This document shows positions 62,096-64,000 of a stretch of DNA of 64,000 nucleotides, piece after piece. The notes below the pieces were generated by a model. That model was not told the DNA's origin, made no database searches, and was given only the letters and a program-made list of their open reading frames with translations. Each line of letters starts with the position of its first letter. Within the stretch, counting starts at the first letter, position 1. Both the position numbers and the translations under genes were made by a program. Source of the stretch: CATOSP01 sp965205385 (GTDB taxonomy: Bacteria > Chloroflexota > Dehalococcoidia > Lucifugimonadales > UBA3495); assembly GCA_965205385.1 (NCBI GenBank), contig CBDBGS010000006.1, positions 434,001 to 498,000 on the forward strand, given 5' to 3'.

Positions 62096-63661
62096 ATGGA
62101 ACTAACCGCAAACCTATACCTGCTGACTCCGGAGTTTGCCCTGGCCGGGCTGGCTCTATTGGTGTTGGCGGTCGACCTGGTCACGCCGGACAACCGGAAG
62201 GCCCTGTTGGCATGGTTGTCGGTCCTCGGCCTGGCTGGTCTGATAGCCCTGTCGGTGTTGATGCTTTGGCAGGAGCAGGAGACTCTGTATGGCGGGTTGC
62301 TGGCGGTCGACGCCTTCTCCCTTTTCTTCAAGGTCTTCTTCATGGGGCTTGGGATATTCATAATCCTAAGCTCGATCGAGTATGTGGGCAAGTTCCTGAC
62401 CCACCCCGGAGAGTTCTACGGACTGCTGCTCTTCTCCGTCCTGGGCATGAACGTGATGGCCATGTCCCGCGAGTTGCTGACGGCCTACATATCCCTGGAG
62501 TTGTTGAGTTTCAGCCTCTACGTACTGACGGCATACGCCCGGAATAACGCCCGGTCCAACGAGGCGGGGCTGAAATACATCATCATTGGAGCTTTCTCTT
62601 CGGCGATTTTGCTCTATGGCGTCAGCATGGTCTACAGCTCTCTCGGCGTGACCCAGTTCGCGGCTATAGCGGAGCAACTGACCCTCGGAACCGGGGTTAG
62701 TCCGGCTTTGTGGGTCGGGTTGGCGTTGGTGCTGGTGGGCCTCGGCTTCAAACTGGCCGCCGTGCCGTTCCACATGTGGGCCCCGGACGTCTACGAGGGC
62801 GCTCCCCTGCCCGTGACCGCCTATCTCGCCATCGGGTCCAAGGCCGCCGCGTTCGCCCTGGTGCTGCGGTTCTTCGCTGAAGGGCTCATGCCAGCCGTGG
62901 ACCAGTGGCGCATTGTGTTGGCGGTCCTTTCGGCCGTGACTATGCTGGTGGGTAACCTGGTCGCCCTGGCCCAGCGAAACATCAAGCGGCTGATGGCCTA
63001 CTCCAGCGTTGGGCATGTTGGGTTCATACTCGCCGGAGTCGCGGCGCTGTCCCAGGACTCCCTTCTTCCGGCCAACGGCGTGATGCTCTACGTAGTGGGC
63101 TACTCCGTGACCAACATGCTCGTGTTCGCCGGACTGATCTCTTTCTTCAACATGACCGAGGGCGAACAGATAACAGACTTCGCGGGACTGGCGGACCGTC
63201 AGCCATTTTTGGCGGCGGCAATCGCCATTGGGCTCTTCTCACTGGGTGGACTGCCGATATTTGCCGGGTTCACGGTCAAGTTCTACCTGTTTACGGCGGT
63301 CGCCAACAGCGGAATGCTGTGGCTTGCGGGTCTGGCGATCTTCACCAGCTTGATATCCCTGTATTACTATTTGCAGGTCATCCGGCAGATGTATATCCAC
63401 CTCGCTCCGGGTCTGCTCGGCGCTCATGGCGCTGGAGCCGATGGCGAGGAACAGGAAGAACACGCGGAACATGAAGAACACGGAAGCCTGACCCACACGC
63501 CGCCACCCCCGCTGCCGCCGGAATTGGCCCTATCGCCTTCGGCCCTGATGGTAGCGGTTGTATTGGTCAGCCTGATCGGAGTTTTCGTGCTGGGTGTCTA
63601 CCCGGCCCCCTTGCTGGAGGCCATCAACGCCGCCAGCAAGGCAATCATGTTGGGTCCTTAA
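62096..63661 (+). CDS. nuoN: NADH-quinone oxidoreductase subunit N
   Basis: 521 codons. ELLTAYISLELLSFSLYVLTAY, FKLAAVPFHMWAPDVYEGAPLPVTAYLAIGSKAAAFALVLRF and RLMAYSSVGHVGFILAGVAAL are family motifs. Odd feature: a hydrophilic loop at about residues 440-475 rich in Glu and His (EEQEEHAEHEEHGS) followed by a Pro-rich run, before the last helix. Last gene of the operon. Confidence 0.94.
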   Translation: MELTANLYLLTPEFALAGLALLVLAVDLVTPDNRKALLAWLSVLGLAGLIALSVLMLWQEQETLYGGLLAVDAFSLFFKVFFMGLGIFIILSSIEYVGKFLTHPGEFYGLLLFSVLGMNVMAMSRELLTAYISLELLSFSLYVLTAYARNNARSNEAGLKYIIIGAFSSAILLYGVSMVYSSLGVTQFAAIAEQLTLGTGVSPALWVGLALVLVGLGFKLAAVPFHMWAPDVYEGAPLPVTAYLAIGSKAAAFALVLRFFAEGLMPAVDQWRIVLAVLSAVTMLVGNLVALAQRNIKRLMAYSSVGHVGFILAGVAALSQDSLLPANGVMLYVVGYSVTNMLVFAGLISFFNMTEGEQITDFAGLADRQPFLAAAIAIGLFSLGGLPIFAGFTVKFYLFTAVANSGMLWLAGLAIFTSLISLYYYLQVIRQMYIHLAPGLLGAHGAGADGEEQEEHAEHEEHGSLTHTPPPPLPPELALSPSALMVAVVLVSLIGVFVLGVYPAPLLEAINAASKAIMLGP

Positions 63662-63718
63662 CATCATCCAATCCCGCTACTACAAGACTGAATATGCCGG
63701 AGGGTCTATAAAACTTAT

Positions 63719-64000
63719 ATGGCCGGGGAAATGATAATCTCGGTTATCGGAAGCAGCCAACCCAAGTCTGACGAACACCTACAACTGGCCGAAGAAGTCG
63801 GGAGAGAGTTGGCCAAACGCGGCATAACCATGGTCTGCGGTGGTCTAACCGGAGTCATGGAAGCAGCTTGCCGGGGGGCAAAGTCGGCTGGCGGAACTAC
63901 CATCGGCATCCTGCCCGGGCGCTCCCCCAAAGACGCGAACCCCTACGTCGACATTCCCATAATCACCAGCATGGGGTATTCGAGGAACGTAGTGGTCGTT
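63719..64000 (+). CDS. LOG-family (TIGR00725-like) protein, 3' end off window
   Basis: 94 codons seen, reading to the right edge. MIISVIGSSQPKSDEHLQLAEEVGRELAKRGITMVCGGLTGVMEAACRGAKSAGGTTIGILPG has the GGLTGVMEA nucleotide-binding pattern of the Rossmann-like LOG/PpnN superfamily; TIGR00725-type members are small and probably bind nucleoside phosphates. Start ATG 63719 (ATG 63731 also in frame). Confidence 0.82.
   Translation, partial: MAGEMIISVIGSSQPKSDEHLQLAEEVGRELAKRGITMVCGGLTGVMEAACRGAKSAGGTTIGILPGRSPKDANPYVDIPIITSMGYSRNVVVV

Noticed and set aside
1..64000. CRISPR arrays, tRNA or rRNA genes, prophage
   Set aside because: No regularly spaced direct repeats of CRISPR type, no cloverleaf-like or rRNA-like sequence, and no phage structural genes were seen by eye; a tRNAscan or Infernal run would settle this.

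Overview
The window looks like a GC-rich member of the Chloroflexota, most like the SAR202/Dehalococcoidia side of the phylum. The evidence is the paired Agl23-like and Chlor_Arch_YYY-type membrane proteins, lipoproteins built on EVTR repeats, the mix of Rieske, luciferase-type, metallo-beta-lactamase and MDR enzymes, and an 11-gene nuo operon without nuoEFG. This placement is inference from gene content. I saw no rRNA, tRNA, CRISPR array or replication origin.

Layout. 1-6.2 kb: a truncated Rieske oxygenase, a membrane protein of unknown function, and a tandem segmental duplication that gives two EVTR-repeat lipoproteins, one ending in a small beta-domain and one in a family 5 solute-binding protein. 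6.6-9.6 kb: apt, a metallo-hydrolase, a carboxymuconolactone decarboxylase-like gene with a doubtful 3' end, and a beta-hydroxyacid dehydrogenase. 10-16 kb: a NADH-oxidising module (NuoE, NuoF, a large FdhA-like NuoG whose catalytic loop is lost) followed by a ferredoxin-NADP reductase-like flavoprotein. 16.4-22.2 kb: mutS, a candidate selenoprotein, a HAD protein and mutL. 22.2-33.7 kb (minus strand): metallo-hydrolase, Tat-signal peptide protein, amine-oxidase-like flavoprotein, a flippase-like membrane protein, two giant membrane glycosyltransferase-like proteins, ftsY, rnc and a second candidate selenoprotein. 33.8-50.3 kb: cca, a Cys-rich mini-protein, MDR dehydrogenase, OGG1-like glycosylase, DinG, PHP protein, LLM oxidoreductase, thioesterase, frameshifted trmD, amidohydrolase, beta-propeller lipoprotein, flavin reductase-like protein, CinA/adenylyltransferase fusion, ion channel and collagen-like lipoprotein. 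50.7-51.9 kb: a decayed IS5-like element. 52.3-63.7 kb: nuoABC-(two HicB-like genes)-nuoDHIJKLMN behind a near-consensus promoter. The window ends inside a LOG-family gene.

The main discovery is two genes whose obvious start and ribosome binding site are separated from the rest of the protein by one in-frame TGA, and in both cases that TGA sits exactly at the catalytic cysteine of a thioredoxin-fold redox motif: an Spx/ArsC-like protein (U-S-S-C, 19195-19551) and a DsbA/FrnE-like protein (U-P-F-V, 33102-33734, minus strand). Each TGA is followed by a hairpin whose loop begins at the 23rd nucleotide after it, the geometry expected of a bacterial SECIS; the second has a 6-bp perfect stem closed by a GGU loop. 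I infer that this organism inserts selenocysteine and that both genes would be called as truncated ORFs by standard software.

The mobile layer is small but rich: two copies of a short element with 20-bp inverted ends and 8-bp target duplications, a 145-bp element with 17-bp perfect inverted ends, and small GC-rich palindromes that have been inserted into other sequences. Two of these palindromes (20 and 25 bp) break the IS5-like transposase; removing them restores one 318-codon frame.
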